Positions 53,443 through 59,470 are shown, counted from the stretch's first letter. The stretch is DNA of 64,000 nucleotides from Unio delphinus (GCA_029339505.1 JAQISU010000096.1:5937501-6001500); one strand, 5' to 3'. The notes: generated by a model from the letters alone, not told the origin. Program-made: numbers and translations.

Positions 53443-54340
53443 GAGAGAGAGACACAGAGAGAGAGAGAGACAGAGACACAGAGACAGAGACAGAGAGACA
53501 GATAGACAGAGTGACAGACAGAGAGACAGAGAGAGCATGTGTCATCTGAATCAACTGAGGTATAACTGACATACTCTTTGAGCAACCATTGCAGGCAATC
53601 AGAAAAAGAAAGTGGGTGAAACAGTCAGATGTTTTAAATATTTAAATGATATGAACAAATTTCACAGCAATTCGTTAAAAGCAATTCTGAAACTAGGTGC
53701 ATTCTCTGAATTGTCTTATACTTTATTCAGCTACAAGACAAAAAAAGTCAAGAACTCAAAACAAAATTGTAGCAGCAAAGTGATTTGAAGATTCACTATT
53801 AATGAGATATGGCCATAACATTTCCTTATTTTCTTGGCAATCCAATACAAACTTTGAGATTAGTCACATTCACAAGATTCTGTCATGAAAGTCAAAAGGG
53901 TAATAAGTTTTAAAAAAATATTAAAGGAGCAAAGTGATTTGTCAATGATTTAGGTGATGATGATAATATTTTGAAAGATTCAGTAGAATTGTTTAAAATC
54001 TGCAGGATTGTTTTCACAATATTATGTGACAGACAGAAAGACAAATGGATGGGCAGAGGTAGGGACATAAAAGAAGCTCTATCTTGCTGTAACATTGATC
54101 TTAAAACCAAAACAAAGTAAGATGACACTTACGGGGTTGTGGAGTGGAAGGAGAACCATCCCCTTTTCCTTTTTTACTGGCAGAAGGGCTACGACTTTTG
54201 CCCTTCTTTGCACCTCCTTTATCTTTTCCACCTCCTTTCTTATTGTTGGCAGCAGCTGCTGCAGCCTCTTTTTGTTTCTCCTCCTCTTTCCGCCTGTCAG
54301 CTTCCTCTGCTGCTTCCCTGGCTGACTCCTCTGCTTGCAT
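20318..54340 (-). CDS. SPEF2: SPEF2-like gene (sperm flagellar protein 2), C-terminal 492 residues, 11 exons
   Basis: SPEF2 (CPC1 in Chlamydomonas) is a structural protein of the C1b projection of the axonemal central pair, needed for ciliary and sperm motility. Eleven exons on the - strand can be joined with matching phases: 54133-54340, 46906-46995, 44941-45079, 41075-41174, 39006-39113, 34376-34504, 32085-32267, 29666-29797, 27661-27785, 25432-25621 and 20318-20392, totalling 1479 nt with stop. Recognisable blocks in family order are a Lys/Glu-rich low-complexity region, the RLELIK...WLGARYLKEM block, the EYVDWRRFMLAL block, EQYDRMDLWF across an exon junction, and LLYF...RALSVASGTH. Vertebrate SPEF2 is about 1800 residues, so the CH domain and nucleotide-kinase-like region lie upstream, outside the window. 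The protein ends soon after the last conserved block, which seems shorter than my recollection of the human C-terminus. The gene converges with the + strand gene ending at 5549. Confidence 0.95.
21171..21353. repeat. 30-bp minisatellite, 6 identical copies
   Basis: acagacattctaaaagagtt plus aagatatcat repeats six times with no differences. As 30 is a multiple of three, it reads as TDILKELRYH repeats on the + strand; there is no other sign of a gene. Confidence 0.97.
21723..21905. mobile_element. Candidate MITE with gctgttcc terminal inverted repeats
   Basis: The left end gggctgttccagtaaaacac and the right end, read on the other strand, gtgctgttccaattaaatat are imperfect inverted repeats of about 30 bp. 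They are flanked by tta/ttaa. The interior has no transposase. Confidence 0.55.
22536..23068. repeat. 41-bp minisatellite, 13 copies of two unit variants
   Basis: The unit gaatgaataaattatgatca plus ttatacaatacatcatgga has period 41. Units differ by a single C/G base (gacagaatg or gagagaatg), and the order from left to right is G C G C G G C C C G G G G. Confidence 0.96.
23590..23710 (+). mobile_element. Decayed tRNA-derived SINE
   Basis: aaaccactggactcattacc and a B-box-like ggattgatacctg resemble the SINE heads at 43240 and 51488. The copy is degenerate. Confidence 0.45.
24080..25240. repeat. Decayed tandem repeat, period about 180 bp
   Basis: A series of similar segments recurs about six times: ctatttttagtaatggcagc, catatttgatgatgaatcag, aggtcttcatgccaggatac and ctgtcaagtttgttcaaatt, each set spaced roughly 170-190 bp. 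Related sequence lies at 30745-31200. Confidence 0.7.
25343..25404. repeat. (AT)n microsatellite
   Basis: 62 bp of alternating A/T, 28 bp from the donor of the SPEF2 exon at 25432. Confidence 0.98.
25432..25621 (-). CDS. SPEF2: SPEF2 exon: acidic/Pro-rich then LEALYRVLHHG
   Basis: The 190-nt exon completes the split Thr codon and ends at phase 0 at AGG|GTAAGA. It has an acidic Pro-rich stretch (PEPEEPLEHFSPPPPVPDD) and then LEALYRVLHHGESAKGDSHR, which parallels the vertebrate METLLKVF..G.....DSNRF segment. A 62-bp AT microsatellite lies about 28 bp beyond its donor. Confidence 0.93.
26586..26772 (+). mobile_element. Two-hairpin element, near full length
   Basis: Hairpin one is partly decayed (acaacatagatcatgttctg). 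Hairpin two has ctcagatctactggcatatc against gatggcagatctaggtctgt. The linker ttctactaataactcctaac lies between. The end is cattaagacttgacataagt. Confidence 0.8.
27661..27785 (-). CDS. SPEF2: SPEF2 exon: LLYFSTAPNAQEG...RALSVASGTH
   Basis: The 125-nt exon starts at phase 0 after tttcttacag and ends two nucleotides into a codon before GTATGT. It holds LLYFSTAPNAQEGLMRALSV, matching the strongly conserved LLYF...EG..RALSVAVGTH motif near the C-terminus of SPEF2. Together with the EYVDWRRF exon it is the main evidence for the gene call. Confidence 0.96.
28058..28135 (+). mobile_element. Decayed tRNA-like SINE head
   Basis: ggtgtagtggtaagtatggc followed by aagttcagatcatg resembles A- and B-box spacing of a tRNA-derived SINE. 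It is too degenerate to assign. Confidence 0.4.
28376..28440. repeat. Short inverted repeat, 21-bp arms
   Basis: gatatatttcattgagtgggt at 28376-28396 pairs with acccacttgatgaaatatatc at 28420-28440, with two mismatches, around a 23-nt loop containing a T run. It lies in a SPEF2 intron. Confidence 0.8.
28600..28695 (+). mobile_element. Possible decayed tRNA-like SINE
   Basis: taatagtgtgtctggctagc then tttgtttgagtcccattctg resembles a tRNA anticodon-to-T arm. Weak evidence. Confidence 0.3.
29666..29797 (-). CDS. SPEF2: SPEF2 exon: DLWFPTQ...LDYIGM
   Basis: The 132-nt exon, phase 0-0, has acceptor taattgctaacag and donor ATG|GTAATG. It encodes MDLWFPTQAI followed by a segment ending HDRVPPVLDYIGM. 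It corresponds to the vertebrate GLWF...FADYEKDPPQLDYTQM region, with the conserved PPxLDY. The opening Met is internal. Confidence 0.94.
29940..30106 (-). mobile_element. Two-hairpin element, degenerate
   Basis: It shows tggtagatctaggctgatgc, a linker, acaacaaaccttgacctgtc with aaatcagggtctataatgtt, and terminal ttgttgggcttgacttgtaa. Confidence 0.7.
30315..30512 (-). mobile_element. Two-hairpin element, near full length
   Basis: One hairpin has arms caaactgtgtgtacccatat and atctgggtacatgcagtttg around a short loop (about 22 of 25 positions pair). The linker ttgggagtaaaaagcagaac and the second, weaker hairpin follow. It ends in acaaagcgagtat. Confidence 0.8.
30745..31200. repeat. Decayed copies of the about 180-bp repeat family
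   Basis: cacccatattcaacggcaga, tctgtcaaattcggtcacat and tttggttacagagatatgga echo the units at 24080-25240. Confidence 0.5.
31225..31440 (-). mobile_element. Decayed SINE of the 12251 family
   Basis: Read on the - strand, the body words match: ggttctcccc near 31307, cttgtcagtagcctcccttg, and the tRNA-like head around 31400-31440. It has many substitutions. Confidence 0.65.
31900..32035 (+). mobile_element. LINE-like 3' tail with ATT repeats
   Basis: gtaaatatgcatataacaga, tattaaataaag-type sequence and a short ATT repeat match the tail at 46330-46505. The two share the 3' end of one element family. It ends about 50 bp from a SPEF2 exon donor. Confidence 0.6.
32085..32267 (-). CDS. SPEF2: SPEF2 exon: EYVDWRRF block
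   Basis: The 183-nt exon, phase 0-0, has acceptor tttcctacag and donor AGA|GTATAT. It encodes 61 residues with SSDSEYVDWRRFMLALAQPL, the Pro-Tyr-Pro turn, GHFREMDQKSTGFVT and EQYDR. The central tract is one of the best-conserved parts of SPEF2 and has an EF-hand-like helix-loop-helix pattern. The final REQYDR continues as MDLWF in the next exon, as in vertebrates (EQY...LWF). Confidence 0.96.
32363..32410. repeat. (AT)n microsatellite
   Basis: About 48 bp of alternating A/T, directly abutting a two-hairpin element. Confidence 0.97.
32411..32578 (+). mobile_element. Two-hairpin element
   Basis: It opens with tccaactgcaaacaacatag, holds gcagattagggtccatgttg (arm) and gatggcaaatctgtttgcag, and ends ttcagttggacttgacatga. 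The terminal repeats are clear. Confidence 0.78.
32618..33360. repeat. 21-bp minisatellite, about 35 copies
   Basis: atgtcatatatcaataccta plus a closing A repeats with point changes. The 21-bp period keeps two + strand frames open (96 and 83 codons); both are by-products. The array abuts the LINE fragment on its right. Confidence 0.95.
33360..34368 (+). mobile_element. Decayed non-LTR retrotransposon 3' fragment
   Basis: On the + strand, pieces of a reverse-transcriptase C-terminal region remain: YADDTQIYKS, DDKTEAILI, PLPQTINIS, NLGVTPDSTLTSHQHV and YLSADATKTL, separated by stops and frame changes. The catalytic YADD-type motif is at the very left, so only the 3' part survives. The tail (aagattaggtgctatacaaa) ends about 8 bp from the SPEF2 donor at 34375. 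Confidence 0.85.
34376..34504 (-). CDS. SPEF2: SPEF2 exon: EF-hand-like region, first part
   Basis: The 129-nt exon, phase 0-0, has acceptor tttcag and donor CAG|GTATTA. It encodes FVKTAPTGVMSSKSFVETFE and continues to WTSITPAQ, matching the family segment in which a helical pair precedes the VDWRKF motif. The donor lies directly beside the 3' tail of a decayed LINE (about 33360-34368), so intronic sequence just past the donor is repeat-derived. Confidence 0.94.
34835..35190. repeat. About 46-51-bp tandem repeat, 6-7 degenerate copies
   Basis: tgtacagaaactatatctga with ggagagctctttga recurs at 35048, 35099 and 35145, with more diverged copies to the left. Confidence 0.85.
35345..35910. repeat. 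About 75-80-bp degenerate array split by an (AT)n tract
   Basis: accatatcccatgatgtcta followed by taatacccaactgattaaaa and tcaattatgtggattgattg recurs near 35350, 35440, 35688, 35761 and 35838. An 80-bp AT microsatellite sits at 35526-35606. A detached copy lies at 36226-36300. Confidence 0.8.
36315..36572 (-). mobile_element. tRNA-derived SINE, apparently complete, with 8-bp target duplication
   Basis: Reversed relative to the copy at 12251. The head (gagccccgagtggccgagtg on the - strand) is at the right end and the A-rich tail at 36315-36335. The direct repeat atcctcag occurs at 36307-36314 and 36573-36580. The 70-codon frame at 36389 is a by-product. Confidence 0.85.
37790..38844. mobile_element. 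Non-autonomous DNA transposon, about 1.05 kb
   Basis: The left end gcatacctgtcaacttttc and the right end, read on the other strand, gcatacctgttaactctta form terminal inverted repeats (16 of the first 18 bases agree). The interior has only short frames and no transposase. It lies in a SPEF2 intron. Target duplication is unclear, so the superfamily is not assigned. Confidence 0.65.
39006..39113 (-). CDS. SPEF2: SPEF2 exon: Pro-rich segment
   Basis: The 108-nt exon, phase 0 at both ends, has acceptor ttctttag and donor CAG|GTACAT. It encodes a Pro-rich run (RLPPPPTPGEAP) and then a helix, HFTVNQLLQLYDQ. Vertebrate SPEF2 has a Pro-rich stretch followed by TIEQLDSLRDQ-type sequence at this point. 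A second AG seven bases downstream would break the reading phase, so the upstream AG is chosen. Confidence 0.93.
39212..41036. repeat. 36-37-bp minisatellite, 1.8 kb, with 23-bp short variants
   Basis: The main unit (taatgtaaatgattgacagt plus tacacatattaatatcc) repeats with variants. A shorter 23-bp unit (aattgacagttacacatatt plus aat) appears interspersed from about 40180 onward, for example spaced 40931-40954. The array fills the 1961-bp SPEF2 intron 39114-41074. Confidence 0.95.
41075..41174 (-). CDS. SPEF2: SPEF2 exon: helical block ending EDFLLNE
   Basis: The 100-nt exon completes the split Ser codon and ends at phase 0. It encodes IEHMSEIMRHAIEMKTKLKH and continues to QEDFLLNE, matching the SQEDFFING-type segment of vertebrate SPEF2. 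The acceptor atatatttcag is good; the donor GAG|GTTGGT is a weak match to consensus, but the phase and the next exon support it. The 36-37-bp array of the next intron starts about 38 bp away. Confidence 0.9.
41175..43235. other. SPEF2 intron, no element recognised
   Basis: Only a 16-G run at 41395-41410 stands out. No exon was found and none is needed, since the flanking phases match. Confidence 0.6.
43240..43345 (+). mobile_element. tRNA-derived SINE (second family)
   Basis: The tRNA-like head catggtagttcagttggtag has an A-box and B-box ggtttgatacc, followed by a short body (gtgcacttttggcatcac). It matches the reversed copy at 51488-51640. Confidence 0.65.
43626..44856 (+). mobile_element. 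Solo LTR of an LTR retrotransposon, 1231 bp, 5-bp target duplication ATACC
   Basis: It begins TGTCACAGAATTAGG and ends TTCTACAACA, with TGT...ACA termini. A perfect 5-bp direct repeat, atacc, flanks it at 43621-43625 and 44857-44861. An AATAAA at 44779-44784 is followed by a GT-rich stretch (cattgtgtttgtgttattc), as expected around the R/U5 boundary. No internal retroviral-type gene is adjacent, so it is a solo LTR. The family is not assigned. It is antisense to SPEF2 and ends 84 bp from an exon. Confidence 0.85.
44104..44163. repeat. (TATG)n microsatellite inside the solo LTR
   Basis: About 15 copies of a 4-bp unit; it produces mirror-image frames on both strands. Confidence 0.97.
44941..45079 (-). 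CDS. SPEF2: SPEF2 exon: conserved RLELIK...WLGARYLKEM block
   Basis: The 139-nt exon has acceptor ctctgtatag and donor GTAATG; its start phase fits the previous exon and it ends two nucleotides into a codon. It carries RLELIKVVAMAVIQDLKHKA and NDWLGARYLKEM, which align directly with the family's conserved LELIK...WLGERYLNEM block. A 30-bp tandem array begins about 25 bp from the acceptor side, and a solo LTR ends 84 bp from the donor side. Confidence 0.95.
45101..45400. repeat. 30-bp minisatellite, about 10 copies
   Basis: aacagacatattgtgacatt plus gatatttctt recurs with period 30 (45287, 45317, 45347). It begins about 22-28 bp upstream of the SPEF2 exon 44941-45079. Confidence 0.9.
45405..46325. 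other. SPEF2 intron, no element recognised
   Basis: AT-rich; nothing beyond short A/T runs was seen. Confidence 0.55.
46330..46505 (+). mobile_element. LINE-like 3' tail with (ATT)n
   Basis: gtaaatatgcatataaccga and ctcttaaataaagtcccact precede a pure ATT tract at 46462-46504. It shares its 3' sequence with 31900-32035, same orientation. Confidence 0.65.
46906..46995 (-). CDS. SPEF2: SPEF2 exon: short helical segment
   Basis: The 90-nt exon lies between the acceptor cacttgtttag and the donor GAAG|GTGAGA. It completes the split Pro codon of the previous exon and ends one nucleotide into the next codon. It encodes SEPETEEDKAKKNVHEKMKQ and a short continuation, predicted helical and charged. 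The 5' intron of 7.1 kb is the largest complete one in view. Confidence 0.92.
47166..47372 (+). mobile_element. Two-hairpin element, full length (best-preserved ends)
   Basis: Terminal repeats are cgcttataagatgagtcaaa and, on the other strand, cgcttataagttgagtctaa. Inside are both hairpins: agattctgatctgctgt with cacatcagggtctatct, then agactcagatctgccaatg with gacacatctgggtaggt. The linker is actgattacacctaac. Confidence 0.85.
48180..48378 (+). mobile_element. Two-hairpin element, full length
   Basis: The ends are cacatataagtcaggtctaa and agatctaacttataagaaaa. The hairpins contain agacccatatccactga with ggaagattagggtctat, and acccagatatgctggca with ggtagatctggctctat. Confidence 0.82.
48488..48705 (+). 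mobile_element. Two-hairpin element, full length
   Basis: It begins ttgcttgtaagttgggttca, contains agatccttatctgctgt with ggtagatcagggtctgt and the second hairpin ctctgttctgccagtac with cacagatctgggtctat, and ends in gaatgaatatatacag. Confidence 0.8.
48710..50450. other. SPEF2 intron, no element recognised
   Basis: AT-rich; a C-rich stretch (gcccccccatccccc) at about 49539-49553 is the only local anomaly. Confidence 0.55.
50455..50990. repeat. About 55-bp degenerate tandem repeat, 9-10 copies
   Basis: gctgggatcagcctagcac alternates with gagctgggatcagcccagaa and atacactgtaatgc; copies are diverged. GC content is higher than in the flanks. Confidence 0.85.
51488..51640 (-). mobile_element. 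tRNA-derived SINE (second family)
   Basis: On the - strand it begins tccatggtagttcagttggt and has a B-box-like gcaagtttgatatctac, then cttgggaaagacaccaagtc and a short tail. It matches 43240-43345. Confidence 0.7.
51745..52262. repeat. 38-bp minisatellite, about 13 copies
   Basis: gaatgactagattttatcac plus agcactgaagttatatct repeats with indels; the central copies (52015-52160) are nearly identical. Confidence 0.95.
52403..52430. repeat. (CA)n microsatellite
   Basis: About 14 CA units. Confidence 0.97.
52888..53372 (+). pseudogene. Unrecognised coding fragment with paired CxxC motifs, apparently frameshifted
   Basis: Two overlapping open frames run through a stretch less AT-rich than its surroundings. 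Frame one (52888-53166) starts near a Kozak-like gtggcaATGG and reads MDLNKIICKFKFESMTMYQR onward. Frame two (open from about 52995 to TGA at 53370-53372) has the more protein-like second half, with C-S-T-C at its residues 20-23 and C-L-I-C at 56-59, a spacing seen in zinc ribbons. Which frame is real probably switches around 53030-53070, implying one frameshift. The second frame stops exactly where a GA microsatellite begins. A CCAAT-like box (aaccaatcac) lies about 40 bp upstream of the ATG. It sits in a SPEF2 intron on the opposite strand. I do not recognise the family; a decayed retrocopy or mobile-element gene is plausible. Confidence 0.45.
53371..53530. repeat. (GA)n / (GACA)n microsatellite
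   Basis: About 70 bp of pure GA, then mixed GA and GACA. Frames of Arg/Glu on one strand and Leu/Ser on the other are by-products. Confidence 0.98.
54133..54340 (-). CDS. SPEF2: SPEF2 exon: charged Lys/Glu/Ala-rich linker
   Basis: The 208-nt exon starts at phase 0 after ctatctatag and leaves one nucleotide before the donor GTAAGT. It encodes residues 1-69 of the visible part: a Glu/Arg-rich helix (MQAEESAREAAEEADRRKEE), then an Ala run and a Lys/Gly/Ser-rich low-complexity segment with SPS motifs. Vertebrate SPEF2 has a comparable Lys-rich linker here. An ATG opens the exon, but by homology it is internal and not the start codon. Confidence 0.93.
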
Positions 54341-54589
54341 CTATAGATAGCACAATGTAAGCAACCTCAACTAATTTGATAAGTTCTGTACCACACAATT
54401 AACAGATTCCAGCTGATTTTTAACATACAATTATGTGATGGAAGCCAGTTTTAACTGTCTGAATTTCATATACTGCTTGAGTTTTTCTTTTCTAAGCAAA
54501 CTCCCTTTGCTGAGATAATTTTAAATAGCTGCTTAATAAGGTGAATACAGGCATTATTTTTAAATTGACCCAGAAAAGCCATTCCATTT

Positions 54590-54700
54590 TGCACCACCAG
54601 ATCAGTGTCTACCGTATTTGCTTGAAATCTATGGCATAACCAATACTGTAGATCATAATCTACCAGCACATTAAGGGATGACATATCTGGGTGAATGCTT
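54590..54700 (+). mobile_element. Two-hairpin element, partial and decayed
   Basis: ccagatcagtgtctaccgta (right arm of hairpin one) and atctaccagcacattaaggg with gacatatctgggtgaatgc are recognisable. Confidence 0.6.
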
Positions 54701-54704
54701 AAGA

Positions 54705-56810
54705 ATACTGGTGGCTTGAAGAGTTCTGATAATATAGTATCTTAAACAACATTAAATACATAAACACATATTGCAAGATATAGATAACCATTTTAATAAT
54801 CAAAATATATTTCATGAAACCCCTAAATGCATGTAATCAAAAATAAATGCTTCAAGTCTTTACTTTTTTAATTGGTCAGCAGAAAAATGATAAAAAAGTC
54901 ATACAATATTTGACAGAAAATATAATACCAACTTCCATTTTATGAAAATTTTCTATGGAAATGATTGACCATTTTAAGTGCTACACTTAAATTTTCATCA
55001 TTATCTGGAAGTATCCACTTTGAGTCTAATGATTTCATCTTAGTATTACAATCTGTTTGTTGTTCCTCTATGTAACCTGACTTATTCAAGGCCAAAAGAT
55101 CAAAAGAACTAAATATAAAACTGCCTATTATTAACAACAAAAAAAACTATTCTTAGTACAGAAAAACAGAGAGCATGCAATAGGATTGGAGGAATCTCTC
55201 CAGCCAATAAAAGATGTTATCCCTGTGGAATCTTGGAGGGAGTTACTGAATAAATAAATATGCTTTGTAATAAGACTTCTTTGTGGAAGTTAGTGTATAC
55301 AAAAATACTATGTTTTGTATTGAAAAAAAACAAACTAGACTCATAAATTTATAATACGGTGAAAATTACTGGTAAGTTCATGTTAAAATATACTAAATGT
55401 ATAACAGATAATATATTCCAAGAACGTATAACTCTGCTGTCAACAACAATATCTAGATACTTGTATTAAATATAATGTGATTTGGTAATTTTATTCATAT
55501 AGACAATAACAGATTGAAGAAGTGAAAATAAATAAAACCCTGTGATTGGAAGCTGCTGTGAAATAAAATGTGAGTGTGAAATAATTATGAACATAATTAA
55601 TTGTTTTGAAAAAAACACTTATGTAAATACTGTAACAAAGAACATAAAAAACAAAGTTTGTGCTAAGTTATGTACTGAGTATGGACATAAAAAAAACTTG
55701 CAAGCAATTAGAATTAAAGCTGAATTAGTAAATATATACATAAAATATAGACCAGCAATTCATTTCTTACTTTCTGTCCAATAAACACACAAAAAAATAT
55801 TATAGAAAAAATCTGTACATGAGTTATTTTGGAAATGCATTGCATGCTGAATTTAAAATCAGTACTTATATGATTTTATATATAAAGAAATGTTTCTTTA
55901 ATAATAAAGTCCAGACAAACATCTTAAGAAATAGAACAAACTTGGTTTGAATGCTGTTGAGCAAAACTTGATATTTGTGAATTACTGATTTGGGAGATGG
56001 GAAGGGAGGTAAAGTCATACTCCATTAAATATCAGTAACAAAACAAAAATTCATGACGACTGCAAATTAACATGGACATTAACAATTCTAAAAAGTATGT
56101 ATCAGTGGTTGCCTTGGTAACTATAACTCTGGATTCTGACCTAACTTGGAAGGCATATAGAATGGGTCTTATTGGGATTGAATCTTCTGATCAAGTAATA
56201 GAACCTAAATATCAGACATATCAAAACCAATCTGACTCCTTTTAGAAAGGATAAAAAGGAATCTTAATGATCACTCAGAAAGGAATAAAAGAAGCCAGAG
56301 TCATCTATCAATATCAGAAACAATCAAGTGCTAAAATATGTCTTAAGTTTAGCATATTAAAACAATGAAGATGTCATATTGAAATATTCTGTATTTCAGT
56401 CCTGTACAGGAATAAGACAAGCAGATTAAGGACATTACAACCAAAAAGTATTGTTATTTACTTCTCATAGCATGATTAGGGTATTAACTGTTTTCTAGTT
56501 AAAAAACAAATATTCTTATGTCTGACCAGATATTTAGAAATTTGTTTCAGACACAATTTGTGACAAATAGCAGGAAATTTAGCTGTGTTGATTAAAATGT
56601 TAGTCACACAAGCTAGATACAAAAATAGCATTAATGTAATTTAAGCAATGATGCCTGATGCATTGAAAAGATAATATGAAAAATGTAAACTCCTTCTAAC
56701 CACAAATCTAATACAATCTGACAATAATTTTTACTATTTAAAATAAATTTGAAATTTCATTTTTAAAGATCTCAATATTGTACTAACATACTTCAAGAAG
56801 CAGGCAGCTG
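54705..56810. other. AT-rich sequence upstream of the first visible SPEF2 exon
   Basis: No SPEF2 exon was recognised. A 66-codon - strand frame at 54940-55140 and an 80-codon + strand frame at 55542-55784 have no supporting context. Confidence 0.5.
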
Positions 56811-56812
56811 CA

Positions 56813-57136
56813 ATGTTGAAGTTAAAAGAAATTTTTGATTTAATAAAACAGTTTAACGGCTCAAGTTATGCCATAGGAAATATTTTGCTATTAGATGTGA
56901 TGAGGATAATTTTTTTACTACAATGTCAGGCTGTGATAATATCCATAATTCATGATGAGGTACTGGTGCCAAGAAATATGCTTGCTCTTTTACAATTCAC
57001 ACACACAACTGTGAACTGCAAAGACTTTTACCAGGCAATATCTCCTGTAAACCTATCAGAGCAAGAGTCAAGCTCAAAGTCCCAAAATTCTAGATTAAAG
57101 CCAGAATCTGGAAATTTTAAAATTTTCATTAACTAG
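56813..57136 (+). CDS. Open frame of 107 codons, hypothetical
   Basis: An ATG-initiated frame not made of repeats. It encodes a mostly hydrophobic first half (LLLDVMRIIFLLQCQ) and a Ser/Lys-rich end. No family is recognised, no promoter or splice context is evident, and the DNA is as AT-rich as its flanks. It may be a chance frame. Confidence 0.15.
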   Translation: MLKLKEIFDLIKQFNGSSYAIGNILLLDVMRIIFLLQCQAVIISIIHDEVLVPRNMLALLQFTHTTVNCKDFYQAISPVNLSEQESSSKSQNSRLKPESGNFKIFIN

Positions 57137-57867
57137 TGCCCCTCAAAAAGAATGCTGAATTTCCATGACATAGGTGTACCCATAGTTTGAAACCAAATGT
57201 GCTCAATTCTGTAATCACTCCATTAATCAATGACTGGAGTGGTAATAAAACCAAACATATGTAGATACGTAATGACGACGTGCAACCCGAGCATTATATC
57301 TGAGTTCTGGGTCTTGAGTTTGAAACTGAGTACACGTATGTTGCTCAAAACATTTTACAAATATGCAGACTGGCATCATATTCATGAAAACACTTAAATT
57401 TGAATGCTTATTCAAATTCAAAATTACCTTTGTTGTACAAAGGTAAATAACAGTTTGATTGAGCACTCAGTTTAAGTAGTTTGGTGAATATGGGACAACA
57501 TAGGTAATTTAGAGTTTTAAGTTCAGGAGTTTGGTGAATATGGGGTTACAAAGGTATGTTAATTCAGTTTGAATGAGTATCAAGGAGTTTCATGAATATC
57601 AAGCATGGCGTCACATGCTTGCAGATCATAGATTATACTTTTTGTTCATAGACCCTAATCTTCCACTGCATTACATGGTGTTAAATTTGAGTTGCATTTT
57701 CTGCAGTGGGGTGCATGTTGTAAACAAAATATGTATACAAGTGTACCTGTTAATTTCACATAACAAATCCACTGCTTCACCTGTAATGAACTTCAAAATG
57801 ACTTTTGCTCTGACCTCTGTACAAACATATCTCTCAAATGTATTAACATTTACCAACTGTACTAATG

Positions 57868-58064
57868 TATAAGATCAATCCAACAGCAATCTGCTGAGAC
57901 CAAGATCTGTTGTTGCATTATGCACAGACAGATCTTGGTCTGTGCAGTTTGGAAGTAGTAATCAGTAGAATGAACAACATAAAATCCTGATCCGTAGGCA
58001 CATTAGCACTATTACAGATCAGGATGTATGTTGTTTGCTGTTTGCTTTTCCTATGAGTGAGTAC
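57868..58064 (-). mobile_element. Two-hairpin element, near full length
   Basis: Hairpin arms agaccaagatctgt and acagatcttggtct are perfectly complementary. The linker tagtaatcagtagaatgaac follows, then the second hairpin (aaatcctgatccgtagg with acagatcaggatgtatg). A further decayed fragment may lie at 57620-57690. Confidence 0.8.
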
Positions 58065-58289
58065 AAAACTTCAGGGTATTGCTTTCTCGTCAAAAATATG
58101 TTGTAACTTTTCAAAATAGCATTTATAGATATGACTGTGATGTTATTTGCAATCATTTTGGAGATATTTCAAATTAATTTAGTGAACATAGTAGCAACTA
58201 TAAAACATGATCTTCTATAATATGAACCATTACCAAATGATTTTTATATCTGATTCGCACAACAAGTTTTAATGATGCTTTCAGAGGTG

Positions 58290-59335
58290 ACAAAAATAAT
58301 AATCTTCCTCCATAGCCATATATCAAGCTGTTTGATGACTTAGATGATAATCTTCTTCCATTGCCATATATCAAGCTGTTCAATGACTTAGATAATAATC
58401 TATTTCCATTGCCATATATCAAGCTATTCAATGGCTTAGATAATAATCTATTTCCATTGCCATATATCAAGCTATTCAATGACTTGGATAATAATCTGCT
58501 TCCATTGCCATATATCAAGCAGTACAATGGCTTAGATAATAATCTGCTGCTTCCATTCCCATATATCAAGCAGTTCATTGGCTTTTATACTAATATGCTG
58601 TTTTCATTGCCATATATCAAGCAGTACAATGGCTTAGATAATAATCTGCTGCTTCCATTCCCATATATCAAGCAGTTCATTGGCTTTTATACTAATATGC
58701 TGTTTTCATTGCCATATATCAAGCAGTACAATGGCTTAGATAATAATCTGCTGCTTCCATTGCTATATATCAAGCAGTACAATGGCTTAGATAATAATCT
58801 GCTGCTTCCACTGACATATATCAAGCAGTACAATGGCTTAGATAATAATCTGCTGCTTCCACTGACATATATCAAGCAGTACAATGGCTTAGATAATAAT
58901 CTGCTGCTTCCACTGCCATATATCATACAGTACAATGGCTTAGATAATAATCTGCTGCTTCCATCCCATATATCAAGCAGTACAATGGCTTAGATAATAA
59001 TCTGCTGCATCCATTGCCATATATCAAGCAGTACAATGGCATAGATAATAATCTGCTGCATCCATTGCCATATATCAAGCAGATCAATGGCTTTGATAAT
59101 AATCTGCTGCTTCCACTGCCATATATCATACAGTACAATGGCTTAGATAATAATCTGCTGCTTCCATCCCATATATCAAGCAGTACAATGGCTTAGATAA
59201 TAATCTGCTGCATCCATTGCCATATATCAAGCAGATCAATGGCTTTGATAATAATCTGCTGCTTCCATTGCCATATATCCAGCAGTACAATGGCTTAGAT
59301 AATAATCTGCTTCTATTACCATATATTAAACCATT
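58290..59335. repeat. 51-bp minisatellite, about 20 copies, open on both strands
   Basis: tatatcaagcagtacaatgg plus cttagataataatctgctgc plus ttccattgcca has period 51 (58735 to 58786). With 17 codons per unit, a + strand frame of 210 codons (LPYIKQYNGLDNNLLLP) and several - strand frames (CLIYGNGSSRLLSKPLY) stay open. There is no splice, promoter or start context for a gene. Confidence 0.95.
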
Positions 59336-59470
59336 CAATTATTTCTGTATATCAACAAACTAACCATTATATTTATTTATACATTTTTTAAACGCCTCCA
59401 TGAACACAGAAAATCAATTTAAATACCATCGATTTAGGCTTAAAGACTGTCACACAATTCTTGCATTCAA

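Noticed and set aside
53199..53585. Leu/Ser-rich - strand frames up to 128 codons
   Set aside because: Products of the GA microsatellite, overlapping the opposite-strand fragment.
54095..54360. + strand frames of 68-76 codons
   Set aside because: Shadows of the Lys/Glu-rich SPEF2 exon on the other strand.
54940..55140. 66-codon - strand frame, partly protein-like
   Set aside because: It does not match SPEF2, lacks a clear acceptor and is surrounded by AT-rich intron-like sequence.
57227..57466. - strand frame with a CpG-containing segment (FQTQDPELRYNARVARRHY)
   Set aside because: It could be a 57-nt exon between cag and gtatct, but it matches no SPEF2 segment I know and its splice sites are weak.
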